Below, in pieces: positions 44,783-52,432 of a stretch of 64,000 bases of DNA. The stretch comes from Flagellimonas marinaquae (lineage in GTDB: Bacteria > Bacteroidota > Bacteroidia > Flavobacteriales > Flavobacteriaceae): assembly GCF_003992675.1 (NCBI RefSeq), contig NZ_RZMZ01000007.1, positions 186,001-250,000 on the forward strand. Direction: 5' to 3'. Positions within the stretch are counted from its first letter, which is position 1. Every line of letters starts with the position of its first letter. The notes beneath the pieces were generated by a model. It was not told the origin of the DNA. It did not search any database and saw nothing but the letters and a program-made list of their open reading frames with translations. The translations under genes were made by a program, and so were the position numbers.

Positions 44783-46151
44783 AAATTATTAATTCAGGTT
44801 CGATATTTCCCATGCCTATATTATTGATTACAGATTTGGAGTTACTTTGTTTCTCGGGCCATGTGTTTATATCCCAGTCAGAAAAATTTATCGAGGTTTG
44901 AGAAAAACTACGATTGTCTTTATATCTAAAAGGATGTATTCTTCCTAACATCTCATTTACACCAAAAGAAGCACAGGCCATATTGATGCTAATGACCGCG
45001 GGGCTTTCAACTTCTATATTGTTGAAATACGCTCTTCTCTTTTCATATTCACTAGGCGAAACCCTCTTCATACTTTCCGCCGCTAATTGTTCCGATGTAA
45101 AGACCTTTCTTTCTAAGAGCGTTTCTGACCCGGGGGAAACATAGTGAATATTTCCGTTAATGGAATCTATTCCTCCTAGCCCATCTGCTACTAATTTTAC
45201 ACCTATATCAATCAACGGCACTAAGTAGTATGTAGAAATCATATTCAAATAGTGCCTGCCTTCAACAGAATCAACGCAACCAAATACAAAATCACAACTA
45301 GCTAAAGAATCTATAGCTGCTCTGCTTTCTTGAAGCAATACAGGATGAGTTATAACCTTAGTTTCTAACCCCATAGCTTGAATATGCTCTTTGAGAACAT
45401 CTACTTTGAGCTTTTTCAAATCCGCATCAGCAGAAGTGGAACCCAATATCCTGTTGAGATTTTTGCTCTCCACTGAATCCGAATCAATCAGTACAAGTGC
45501 TCCAACACCCAATCTTGCCAATTGCTCAATTACTGGACTCCCGGTTCCCGAACAGCCAACAACTCCAACCTTTAAACCTTTGAGCAATTCTGTCGTCTTA
45601 GAACCAAACGCTTGTTGATTTCTTACGAAAGCTTCATTAGTTTCGCCTATTTGAACATTCCTGCGGTATTCTTTCAGCGTACTCCCTATCACAGAAATTC
45701 TAGGTAAGTCAAAAAAATCAAGGTTACCCCCAATTACTCGGCCTTTCATCGAACCGTCTGGATACATGACGATACTTGCATGAGGCAAATCAGTATTTGA
45801 CCAACCATATACGGCTTCAAAAAAAGACTTGTCAGAGACATCATCCAGTTCAGAAAAGTCGGAGTTAGCAACAAAATGGGAATGTATCTTAACAATTGCA
45901 AAACCTTTTTCCGCTTTCTCAAGAAGATGTTCAATATGTTCAGTTTTCCAACTAACATAATTTACATCTCTTTCACAATTTTCATAGGGCATAAGAAAAA
46001 CCTCGTGGGCAAGCAGCAAATTATCTTCATTGTGGTTTAAGCGGCCACAAACTACAAATGCAAGAGCTTCCAAACCATCTCCACAATGGAGATGGTTCTT
46101 CAACTCTTGGCACATCTTATCTGTTATTTTAAAATGTACCATATCAATCAA
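44748..46151 (-). CDS. JAB/JAMM protease fused to ThiF/E1-like adenylyltransferase
   Basis: The 467-residue protein has an N-terminal JAB domain with E28, H90-S-H92, seven residues, S100 and D103, a complete JAMM metalloprotease motif (HSH-x7-S-x2-D). From about residue 160 there is an E1/ThiF domain with the ATP loop GVVGCSGTGSPV (196-207), D223 and D225 in LIDSDSVESKNLNR, and the D in GCVDSVEGR. The E1 part should activate the C-terminus of a ubiquitin-like protein, the JAB part should process or remove it. No obvious CxxC zinc pair is seen where many ThiF proteins have one. It overlaps the MUB-E2 gene by 4 bp. Confidence 0.9.
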   Translation of the reverse strand: MIDMVHFKITDKMCQELKNHLHCGDGLEALAFVVCGRLNHNEDNLLLAHEVFLMPYENCERDVNYVSWKTEHIEHLLEKAEKGFAIVKIHSHFVANSDFSELDDVSDKSFFEAVYGWSNTDLPHASIVMYPDGSMKGRVIGGNLDFFDLPRISVIGSTLKEYRRNVQIGETNEAFVRNQQAFGSKTTELLKGLKVGVVGCSGTGSPVIEQLARLGVGALVLIDSDSVESKNLNRILGSTSADADLKKLKVDVLKEHIQAMGLETKVITHPVLLQESRAAIDSLASCDFVFGCVDSVEGRHYLNMISTYYLVPLIDIGVKLVADGLGGIDSINGNIHYVSPGSETLLERKVFTSEQLAAESMKRVSPSEYEKRRAYFNNIEVESPAVISINMACASFGVNEMLGRIHPFRYKDNRSFSQTSINFSDWDINTWPEKQSNSKSVINNIGMGNIEPELIIYVNEEDDKLVS

Positions 46152-47110
46152 CGTTTATCAAATTCCGCAATTAAACAACTTACCATTAAATCAACATGAG
46201 ATTCAATATTGTCAATTTCTGGATTCCATTTGTTGGCCGCCGTACGGTGCCTAGACCATCGTTGATACCTTTTACCTTCAATTGATTGATTAGATAGCGC
46301 TCCAATTGGAGCGCTATCTTTTCTTGCCAACGGTGGATAAAAGTACATCATGTCCAACCTAGTGGTAGGGTAATGGGGTGGCAATAGGATGGCCAAATCA
46401 GCCGTTTCTACATTATATCCTTTAGGAATCTTGAACTCTCTAAAGATTATCCATCTTTTATTACCTTCAACAATGGTGTCAATGATATACGGAGATGATT
46501 TTAAATATTGGAAATCCTCCTCTGGCAACTTAAATGGATTATCAGAGATAAAGCCCTCGGTGCAATCTAAGGGTTCAGCAACAAACCTTTCTACCCCACA
46601 TTCGGTAAGGTCAATTATTTGGTCTGGCTTTATAATTACCTTTCCTTTCTTAGTAAACATCCTTAATCTGTGAGACTTTGGATTTTTATTTGCTAAGGCA
46701 AGGATTTCAGCACCGGTAAGCTTCTCCTTTTCCACCTTATATTTATCCCCGTTTATTTTCAAGAGATACTGAAAGGTAATAATTGGAGTGGACCCCTCGC
46801 AGAAGCAATTCTCTAAATCAATAACCTCTTGTTCGTATGGTAGAATGATAAATCTTTCAATACCGCAATCGGTTAAATCAACTTTGATTAAGGGGCCAAT
46901 TTCAACTTTACCCTTTTTTACAACCATTCTAATAAAATGGGTTTCAGAAGAGGTTCCTGCAAGTTCATGCAAGTCGTTGCCTGTTATTACTTGCTTTCTT
47001 GTTGAGTATTCTTTTTCATTGATTCTGAAGGAATACTCGTAGGCTATTTCTGGCTTTACACCATTACAATAGCACTCATGTAAATCGACTTTTTTATTTT
47101 TTAGAGTCAT
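46148..47110 (-). CDS. Two multi-ubiquitin (MUB) domains fused to a Prok-E2_E-like domain
   Basis: The 320-residue protein has two tandem ubiquitin-like repeats, about residues 9-89 and 98-178, each starting with DL-x2-C-x-C and ending with GIERF or GVERF (inner motif ITGNDLHELA / LTGAEILALA), which is the MUB pattern. Residues about 190-318 match the E2 family E type (FKIPKGYNVETADLAILLPP; YQRWSRHRTA). The place where a classical E2 carries its catalytic cysteine (TTRLDMMYFYPPL) has none. It starts the operon with JAB-E1 and DUF6527. It is probably a self-contained tagging or substrate module. Confidence 0.87.
   Translation of the reverse strand: MTLKNKKVDLHECYCNGVKPEIAYEYSFRINEKEYSTRKQVITGNDLHELAGTSSETHFIRMVVKKGKVEIGPLIKVDLTDCGIERFIILPYEQEVIDLENCFCEGSTPIITFQYLLKINGDKYKVEKEKLTGAEILALANKNPKSHRLRMFTKKGKVIIKPDQIIDLTECGVERFVAEPLDCTEGFISDNPFKLPEEDFQYLKSSPYIIDTIVEGNKRWIIFREFKIPKGYNVETADLAILLPPHYPTTRLDMMYFYPPLARKDSAPIGALSNQSIEGKRYQRWSRHRTAANKWNPEIDNIESHVDLMVSCLIAEFDKR
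46292..46319. repeat. 28-bp perfect palindrome inside the MUB-E2 gene
   Basis: The half AGATAGCGCTCCAA is followed at once by its exact complement, centred at 46305/46306, with no spacer. It encodes residues 264-273 (KDSAPIGALS) of the E2 part. It could be a chance result of the codons of a conserved IGALS stretch, or a protein-binding or recombination site. Confidence 0.8.
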
Positions 47111-47309
47111 TTTACTATCGTTTTAAGTTAAAAACATTTTTTAGCTACGATAATGAAGACCCATTCACACTCCAAACATCTTGTTTGTTGTTAGAGGGAT
47201 TTGGCAATCTAGTAGCTATAGATTACCCGTTTATCCGAATGAAAAACAAATAGTAAGGCGACTTAAATACTTTAAAAATTATTGAATAATCAGGCAGAAA
47301 AAGCAACCA
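47111..47309. other. Upstream region of the ubiquitin-like operon, no gene seen
   Basis: About 200 AT-rich bp hold no ORF. They should contain the minus-strand promoter of the MUB-E2 operon, but I cannot point to a clear one. ATCAGGCAGAAAA at 47289-47301 is the exact inverse of part of the terminator at 47417-47429. Confidence 0.5.
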
Positions 47310-47341
47310 TTTGGTATTTTAAAGAAGAATGCATACCTTTG
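47310..47341 (+). promoter_or_regulatory. Bacteroidota-type promoter for a candidate small RNA
   Basis: TTTG at 47310-47313 and TACCTTTG at 47334-47341 match the Bacteroidota -33 (TTTG) and -7 (TAnnTTTG) boxes exactly, with 20 bp between. Transcription would start near 47347. Confidence 0.65.
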
Positions 47342-47346
47342 CAGTG

Positions 47347-47437
47347 AACAAAATCAAAGGTTTACTCGGGTTCGCAGCCCTTGTAAATTCAAACTTTTAA
47401 GACCAAAATCAGGTAGTTTTCTGCCTGATTTTTTTGT
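47347..47437 (+). ncRNA. Candidate orphan small RNA of about 90 nt
   Basis: A consensus promoter upstream and a strong terminator at the end bound a short transcript with no ORF of coding appearance. Inside, GGGTT-CGC-AGCCC (47368-47380) can fold into a 5-bp stem with one wobble. It lies between the divergent ubiquitin-like operon and the ImmA gene. It does not match tRNA or any RNA family I can recognise. Confidence 0.5.
47405..47435 (+). terminator. Rho-independent terminator of the candidate small RNA
   Basis: AAAATCAGGTAG (47405-47416), loop TTTT, CTGCCTGATTTT (47421-47432) gives a 12-bp stem with one G-U wobble, followed by a T run. Confidence 0.85.
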
Positions 47438-47492
47438 TTCAGACAACCTGAACTTTGTCAAAGATAACAAATATAATTAAATGTGAAAATTG

Positions 47493-47588
47493 AATATAAC
47501 CAAAATGGTAAAACATAAAAATCATATTTAACCATATAAGTAAAAAACATAAAATTATTTGCGAATTTTACCAAAAAGGTTATATTTA
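47493..47588 (+). promoter_or_regulatory. Promoter with inverted operator sites upstream of ImmA/IrrE gene
   Basis: AATATAACC-N4-TGGTAAAA (47493-47513) and its inverse TTTTACCA-N4-GGTTATATT (47566-47586) form a spaced inverted repeat. The right copy lies between TTTG (47558-47561) and TATATTTA (47581-47588), a near-consensus Bacteroidota promoter with 19-bp spacing. An HTH repressor bound here would block transcription of the gene at 47698. Confidence 0.5.
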
Positions 47589-47697
47589 CAATATAGATTC
47601 CATATCCCAAAGCAAAGATTTCTGACGATATAATTTTCAATAGATTATTATCTATTGTAATGATGTGAATACTTGCAACATACTTCAAACAAGCTTT

Positions 47698-48828
47698 ATG
47701 ACTAACAAGACCATTGATGATTTTCAAACCCCAGGTCAAGCTTTAAAATATTTTTTGTCTTCTTACGAGTGGACTCAGGATGATTTAGCCCACATATTAA
47801 CCATTTCATTAAAACACACCAACGAAATAATTAAGGACAAAAAGCCCATATCAATTGATATTGCAAGGTTACTTGAAAAGGTATTTGACTGGAAAGCTTA
47901 TGAGTGGATAATGTTAGACACGAATTATCAGCTTTCAAAAAAGATTGAAGAAACTAAGGAGCAATTAGTTGAACGCCAAGTTGAAGTATATAAATATCTT
48001 CCAATTAATGAATTGTTGAAAAAAGGTTGGTTAAAGCCATACGATAGTATTGAAGGTTTAAACAAACAATTACACTCATTTTGGAATGTTCCAAAAAACA
48101 AACAACTAGATTTCTCTATTTTAGAGTCCAATAAGATTAATATAGAATATAGGAAATCTGATGCTTACAAAAATCCAACTAATGAAATAAATGCTAGGGC
48201 TTGGTATCAAATGGCCCTTAATCATTCACAAAGGCTAAATGTTTGCCCATATGATAAGAATGGTTTGGAAGAACTACTGTCCAAACTTCACACTTATACC
48301 ATTTTGAAAAATGGAATTAGCAAATTCTTGAATGACCTAGGAAAAGTTGGAGTTAAATTTGTTTTTCTTTCTCACTTATCAAAAACTTACTTGGATGGTG
48401 CTGCTTTTGCATCAGAAACTGGACCAGTTATTACTTTGACAGGAAGGTATGACCGAGTTGATAATTTTTGGTTTAATATGGCCCATGAAGCATCTCACGT
48501 GCTACTTCATTTACCTAAAAAGAACCATAATAATATGGTTTTCATGGATGATTCCACAAGTAGCATAACTTCAAAAAAAGAAAAAGAGGCAAATGAAATG
48601 GCTGAAAAGGTTTTATTGCAAGATGAGATTTTAGAGTTTTTTGATGAGTATATTGGATACATAACAGAAGAAAAGGTCACGGAGTTTTCTCTTTCAAAAA
48701 AAATTCATCCATCAATAGTAGTAGGTATCTTAGCCTTTAATGAAAAAGTATCTTATTCTACACTGCATAGATTTAAAGAGTCTGTTAGAGATAAAATACC
48801 CAATAAATACAGGGCCGAAAAAGCGTAG
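47698..48828 (+). CDS. HTH plus ImmA/IrrE-type metallopeptidase
   Basis: The 376-residue protein begins with a HigA-like HTH (TPGQALKYFLSSYEWTQDDL; LTISLKHTNEIIKDKKPISI) and ends with an ImmA/IrrE zinc peptidase domain carrying HEASH in NMAHEASHVLLHLP near residue 267. I chose ATG 47698; a GTG at 47665 is possible. This COG2856-type fusion of antitoxin HTH and peptidase typically acts as a stress-responsive regulator or antitoxin that cleaves a partner repressor. No HigB-type toxin gene is seen upstream, where instead the candidate small RNA lies. Confidence 0.87.
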   Translation: MTNKTIDDFQTPGQALKYFLSSYEWTQDDLAHILTISLKHTNEIIKDKKPISIDIARLLEKVFDWKAYEWIMLDTNYQLSKKIEETKEQLVERQVEVYKYLPINELLKKGWLKPYDSIEGLNKQLHSFWNVPKNKQLDFSILESNKINIEYRKSDAYKNPTNEINARAWYQMALNHSQRLNVCPYDKNGLEELLSKLHTYTILKNGISKFLNDLGKVGVKFVFLSHLSKTYLDGAAFASETGPVITLTGRYDRVDNFWFNMAHEASHVLLHLPKKNHNNMVFMDDSTSSITSKKEKEANEMAEKVLLQDEILEFFDEYIGYITEEKVTEFSLSKKIHPSIVVGILAFNEKVSYSTLHRFKESVRDKIPNKYRAEKA

Positions 48829-49077
48829 GTGTTTTAATGAACCTCCTCAAAATTTACATACATGTACTACCATACAAAACCTGTGTTGTAGCCTACCCCC
48901 TTTAGAACATCACTATAATCGTAAAGCTATCATTAAGAATTATAGGTTTTGAGGAAAAGTTCTTATGCTTTAATCACAAAAATACTCAACCAATGGATTA
49001 AGAGGTTTTAACTTATACTTCTAGATTTTATAATGGTAAAGTGTAGCTGACAAGGAATTAAATAGCTGTTTTGAAAT
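48829..49077. other. Right end of the element, no gene seen
   Basis: About 250 AT-rich bp after the ImmA gene hold no convincing ORF. Together with the tandem repeat at 49078 this is the right terminal region of the integrated element. Confidence 0.6.
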
Positions 49078-49096
49078 GTTGTACCTATGTTGTACC
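49078..49096. repeat. Tandem GTTGTACC site, right end of element
   Basis: GTTGTACC at 49078-49085 and 49089-49096 repeats the left-end pair at 21034-21052 in the same orientation, with the same 11-bp period and shared flanks (T before, CA after). Confidence 0.65.
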
Positions 49097-49148
49097 CATA
49101 TAAAAAAGAAAAACCTCCCAATTGCTTGAAAGGTTTATCTTTGTTGAG

Positions 49149-49191
49149 GTGGTCCCACCTGGGCTCGAACCAGGGACCCCCTGATTATGAG
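49149..49191. other. Right attachment site within the intact CAU tRNA gene
   Basis: This segment is the partner of 20875-20917 (42 of 43 identical). It runs from the tRNA anticodon loop to one base past the acceptor end, so insertion leaves an intact tRNA here and the duplicated 3' half at the far end. Confidence 0.9.
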
Positions 49192-49223
49192 TCAGGTGCT
49201 CTAACCAACTGAGCTATAGGACC
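49150..49223 (-). tRNA. tRNA with CAU anticodon (elongator Met or Ile2)
   Basis: The 74-nt minus-strand gene folds fully: acceptor GGTCCTA/TGGGACC, D arm GCTC/GAGC, anticodon stem CCTGA/TCAGG with loop CTCATAA (anticodon CAT), T arm CCTGG/CCAGG with TTCGAGC, discriminator A. CCA is not encoded. G1-C72 pairing excludes an initiator of the usual C1-A72 type. CAU is read as Met, or as Ile if the C is lysidinylated; sequence alone does not settle which. It is the integration target of the element. Confidence 0.95.
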
Positions 49224-49279
49224 GCATTTTGCGGATGCAATATTAGTGTTTATTTTTCTACAGCGCAAGATTTTCCCCG

Positions 49280-49687
49280 CTAGCCCTCTTTTATTTCTTG
49301 GCATAGCTCCACCAAAACGCCATTCGTACCCTTGGGGTGCAAAAAAGCCACCAGCTTGTTGTCAGCCCCTTTCTTGGGCGTTTCGTTCAAAACCACAAAG
49401 CCTTCTCCCTTCAATCGCTCCAGTTCCGATACAATATCTTCCACCGCAAAAGCAATATGATGAATGCCTTCCCCTTTTTTCTCCACAAACTTGGCAATGG
49501 GACTATCGGGTTTTGTGGCCTCCAACAATTCAATTTTATTGGGGCCCGATTTAAAAAAAGAGGTCTTTACCCCTTCCGAGACCACTTCTTCCACTTTATA
49601 GTGCGGTACACCAAAAAGTTTGGCAAACAGGGCGTTGGAAGCCTCCAAATCCTTTACAGCGATTCCGATGTGTTCAATTTTGTCCAT
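49280..49687 (-). CDS. mce: Methylmalonyl-CoA epimerase
   Basis: The 135-residue enzyme of the glyoxalase/VOC fold interconverts R- and S-methylmalonyl-CoA in propionate metabolism. Metal ligands are visible in EHIGIAVKDL (H near residue 5), GIHHIAFAVEDI and VLVELCQE. ATG 49687 (MDKIEHIGIAV) is the family start; the frame is open 13 codons further. It is the first core gene beyond the tRNA on the right side of the element. Confidence 0.92.
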   Translation of the reverse strand: MDKIEHIGIAVKDLEASNALFAKLFGVPHYKVEEVVSEGVKTSFFKSGPNKIELLEATKPDSPIAKFVEKKGEGIHHIAFAVEDIVSELERLKGEGFVVLNETPKKGADNKLVAFLHPKGTNGVLVELCQEIKEG

Positions 49688-49788
49688 ACAAGTATCCATA
49701 TCTTTAAAATACGCAGCTTTTTTCAAAATTACGCACTGTAAATGGTTAATCCTGTGACGTTAGTCATTAATTCGCTTATTTTTGCAGT

Positions 49789-50184
49789 ATGGAGGAAACA
49801 CAAAGACAGAAAAAAATAGCGGGAATCATTCAAAAAGATTTGGCCGATATCCTGCAACGTGCCGCTACCGATGGTGGTCTTAAGGGAACTTTGATCTCTG
49901 TGTCCAAGGTTTCCGTCACCGTAGACTTGTCCTTGGCCAAAGTATATGTGAGCATTTTTCCGAACAAAGGCGCAAAAGAGCTGTTGGCAGGTATCAAAGA
50001 AAGCCAGGTGGCCATCCGTTATGAACTGGCGCAACGTACCAAACACCAACTACGGCGCGTGCCGGAACTGAATTTTTATCTGGACGATTCGCTGGAGTAC
50101 ATCGAAAAAATCGAGAAATCCCTTAAGCGAGAAGAGAACCCTATCGAGAACAGGGACTTGCTCGACAAACGCAAGAAATCCTGA
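49789..50184 (+). CDS. rbfA: 30S ribosome-binding factor RbfA
   Basis: The 131-residue protein binds 16S rRNA late in 30S maturation. It begins ETQRQKKIAGIIQKDLADIL and contains the KH-like strand-helix pattern VSVTVDLSLAKVYVSIFP and the conserved RTKHQLRRVPELNFYLD (R-x-P-x-L-x-F). Its stop lies 2 bp before the permease start, a conserved pairing in Flavobacteriaceae. Confidence 0.96.
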   Translation: MEETQRQKKIAGIIQKDLADILQRAATDGGLKGTLISVSKVSVTVDLSLAKVYVSIFPNKGAKELLAGIKESQVAIRYELAQRTKHQLRRVPELNFYLDDSLEYIEKIEKSLKREENPIENRDLLDKRKKS

Positions 50185-50186
50185 TT

Positions 50187-51392
50187 TTGAACTTTCCCTT
50201 TTATATCGCAAAGCGTTACTTACGTTCCAAAAGCAGCCAAAATGCGGTAAACATTATCAATTTCATCACTTTTTTGGTGATTGTGATCGGTTCCGCGGCA
50301 CTTTTTATCGTGCTTTCCGCATTTGCAGGACTCCGAACATTCAGCCTTTCTTTTTCTAACACCTTTGATCCCGACCTAAAAGCTTCGCCGACCCTCGGGA
50401 AACATTTTACCGTTTCCGCAGATGAAGAATTGGCCCTTGCCAAAATCGAGGGACTGGCCAACTATGCCAAAGAATTGGAGGAGCGGGCCTACCTTACCTA
50501 TAAAGAGAAAAGTACCATTGCCTATATTAAGGGAGTGGATGAAAACTACCGAGCTGTTACGGGGGTCGATAGCACCTTGATTTTTGGGAATTGGGGTTCA
50601 GATCTCTACAACGGTGTTATCGGTATTGGTATCTATAATTTGCTTGGCGTTCCCATGAACAACCGAACGGCCATGGAGGTCCTAGTGCCCAAACCGGGCG
50701 AGGGCTCCTTTTCTCAACAAGGCCTCAATGCCAAGCCGTATGATGATCTGGCCCTGGTGGTGAGCGGCGTATATGCCGTAGAGGAAAGCCTAGATAAAAA
50801 ATATGTGTTTGCCCAACTCCCCATCGTACAACAACTATTGCAAAAGGACAGTGCAGAGGTTTCCGGCATCAATTTTAAATTGATGGAAAAAGCCTCTGCC
50901 GACGATGTCCGAAATGCCATTGCGGATGTGTTGGGCGATAAAGTGTCCATTTTAACGCGTAGGGAGCAGAACACCTCGCTCTACCGGATGTTGAACACCG
51001 AAAATTTAGCCACCTATTTGATTTTTACGCTTGTACTAATCATAGCCCTGTTCAATGTGGTCGGAGCCATTATCATGATGATTTTGGACAAACAACAGAA
51101 CTCCAAAACGCTGTACAGTTTGGGTACTACCATAAAAGAATTACGCCGTATCTATTTTATCCAAGGGATATTGGTCACGTCGTTTGGTGGATTCATCGGG
51201 GTGTTGATCGGTATGTTGCTGATCGGTTCCCAATTGGCATTCGGATGGTTAAAGATTACACCGACCCTGGCTTATCCCGTAGAGTTCAATGTCGTTAACG
51301 TGTTGATTGTTATCGGAACGATTATGGTATTGGGCTTTATCTCCTCAAAAATCGCGAGCAGCCGAATCAACGAAAAATTGATTTCCGCTTAA
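50187..51392 (+). CDS. FtsX-like ABC permease (LolC/E type)
   Basis: The protein has 401 residues from TTG 50187, 2 bp after rbfA. One N-terminal helix (INFITFLVIVIGSAALFIVL), a large periplasmic domain and three C-terminal helices (TYLIFTLVLIIALFNVVGAI; GILVTSFGGFIGVLIGMLLI; VLIVIGTIMVLGFI) give the LolC/E topology for lipoprotein release from the inner membrane. No ATPase gene is adjacent. It is convergent with dusB, overlapping by 4 bp. Confidence 0.9.
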   Translation: MNFPFYIAKRYLRSKSSQNAVNIINFITFLVIVIGSAALFIVLSAFAGLRTFSLSFSNTFDPDLKASPTLGKHFTVSADEELALAKIEGLANYAKELEERAYLTYKEKSTIAYIKGVDENYRAVTGVDSTLIFGNWGSDLYNGVIGIGIYNLLGVPMNNRTAMEVLVPKPGEGSFSQQGLNAKPYDDLALVVSGVYAVEESLDKKYVFAQLPIVQQLLQKDSAEVSGINFKLMEKASADDVRNAIADVLGDKVSILTRREQNTSLYRMLNTENLATYLIFTLVLIIALFNVVGAIIMMILDKQQNSKTLYSLGTTIKELRRIYFIQGILVTSFGGFIGVLIGMLLIGSQLAFGWLKITPTLAYPVEFNVVNVLIVIGTIMVLGFISSKIASSRINEKLISA

Positions 51393-52381
51393 GCAAACTG
51401 GAAATCGCCGAACTTCTCCTCTACCTCATCAAAAGCGGCAAAAACATCGGCAGCATCATCACTGGTCACCATTTTCATGCGGTATTCCTTAAAGTGTGGA
51501 ATGCCCTTAAAATAATTGGTGTAGTGCCTTCGGGTTTCAAAAACACCTAGTTTTTCCCCTTTCCAATCTATGGCCATTTGTAAGTGCCTGCGGGCGGCAT
51601 CCACCCGTTCCTGCATGGAGGGAGGTGCCAAATGCTCCCCTGTTTTAAAGTAGTGTTTCACCTCATTGAAGAACCAAGGATAGCCAATGCTTGCCCTGCC
51701 GATCATGGCTCCATCCAATCCAAATTCGTCGCGCATTTTCACTGCGGCTTCGGGCGTATCCACGTCCCCGTTGCCAAATACCGGAATATGCATCCGTTGG
51801 TTGTTCTTTACATCGGCAATGGGTTTCCAATCAGCTTCGCCCTTGTACATCTGCACACGGGTACGTCCGTGAATGGAAATGGCCTTTATCCCAACATCCT
51901 GTAAGCGCTCTGCCACCTCAACAATTTTGATGGAATTGTTGTCCCAACCCAAGCGTGTTTTCACGGTAACGGGCAATTGGGTGCGCTTCACAATTTCTTC
52001 GGTGAGCTTGACCATCAAAGGAATGTCGCGCAAAATACCGGCTCCTGCATTTTTGCAGACCACCTTTTTTACGGGACAGCCAAAATTGATGTCGATGATG
52101 TCGGGGTTTGATTTTTCCACAATATCCACCGCCTGAAGCATCGAATCCAATTCAGCACCAAAAATTTGGATACCTACCGGCCGCTCTTTTTCGTAAATGT
52201 CCAGTTTGATGACACTTTTGGCAGCATCCCTGATCAATCCTTCCGAAGAGATAAACTCCGTATAGACCACATCGGCACCCTGCTCCTTGCACAATTTTCG
52301 AAAAGGAGGGTCACTCACATCTTCCATCGGAGCTAGAAGAAGCGGAAAATCAGGAAGTTCTATGTTTCCAATTTTTGGCAA
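51389..52381 (-). CDS. dusB: tRNA-dihydrouridine synthase DusB
   Basis: The 330-residue flavin enzyme reduces uridines in the tRNA D-loop. Visible are the N-terminal LLLAPMEDVSDPPFRKLC, the active-site cysteine in FGCPVKKVVCKNAGAGIL, SIHGRTRVQMYKG and the FMN phosphate-binding GNGDV. The C-terminal helical domain ends near FKEYRMKMVTSDDAAD. The length is normal for the family. Confidence 0.95.
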   Translation of the reverse strand: MPKIGNIELPDFPLLLAPMEDVSDPPFRKLCKEQGADVVYTEFISSEGLIRDAAKSVIKLDIYEKERPVGIQIFGAELDSMLQAVDIVEKSNPDIIDINFGCPVKKVVCKNAGAGILRDIPLMVKLTEEIVKRTQLPVTVKTRLGWDNNSIKIVEVAERLQDVGIKAISIHGRTRVQMYKGEADWKPIADVKNNQRMHIPVFGNGDVDTPEAAVKMRDEFGLDGAMIGRASIGYPWFFNEVKHYFKTGEHLAPPSMQERVDAARRHLQMAIDWKGEKLGVFETRRHYTNYFKGIPHFKEYRMKMVTSDDAADVFAAFDEVEEKFGDFQFA

Positions 52382-52432
52382 ATCCGTTGTTTTTTGGACT
52401 GCAAAAGTACAAAATAGCTGACAAAACCAAAG

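Noticed and set aside
44748-47110. CBASS type II (E1/E2/JAB with a cyclase)
   Set aside because: No CD-NTase or cyclic-nucleotide effector gene is present nearby; MUB domains and DUF6527 point to a different ubiquitin-like system.
47347-47437. Possible tRNA or tmRNA fragment (contains GGGTTCGCAGCCC)
   Set aside because: It has no acceptor or anticodon arm and no T-loop consensus; kept only as an unclassified small RNA.
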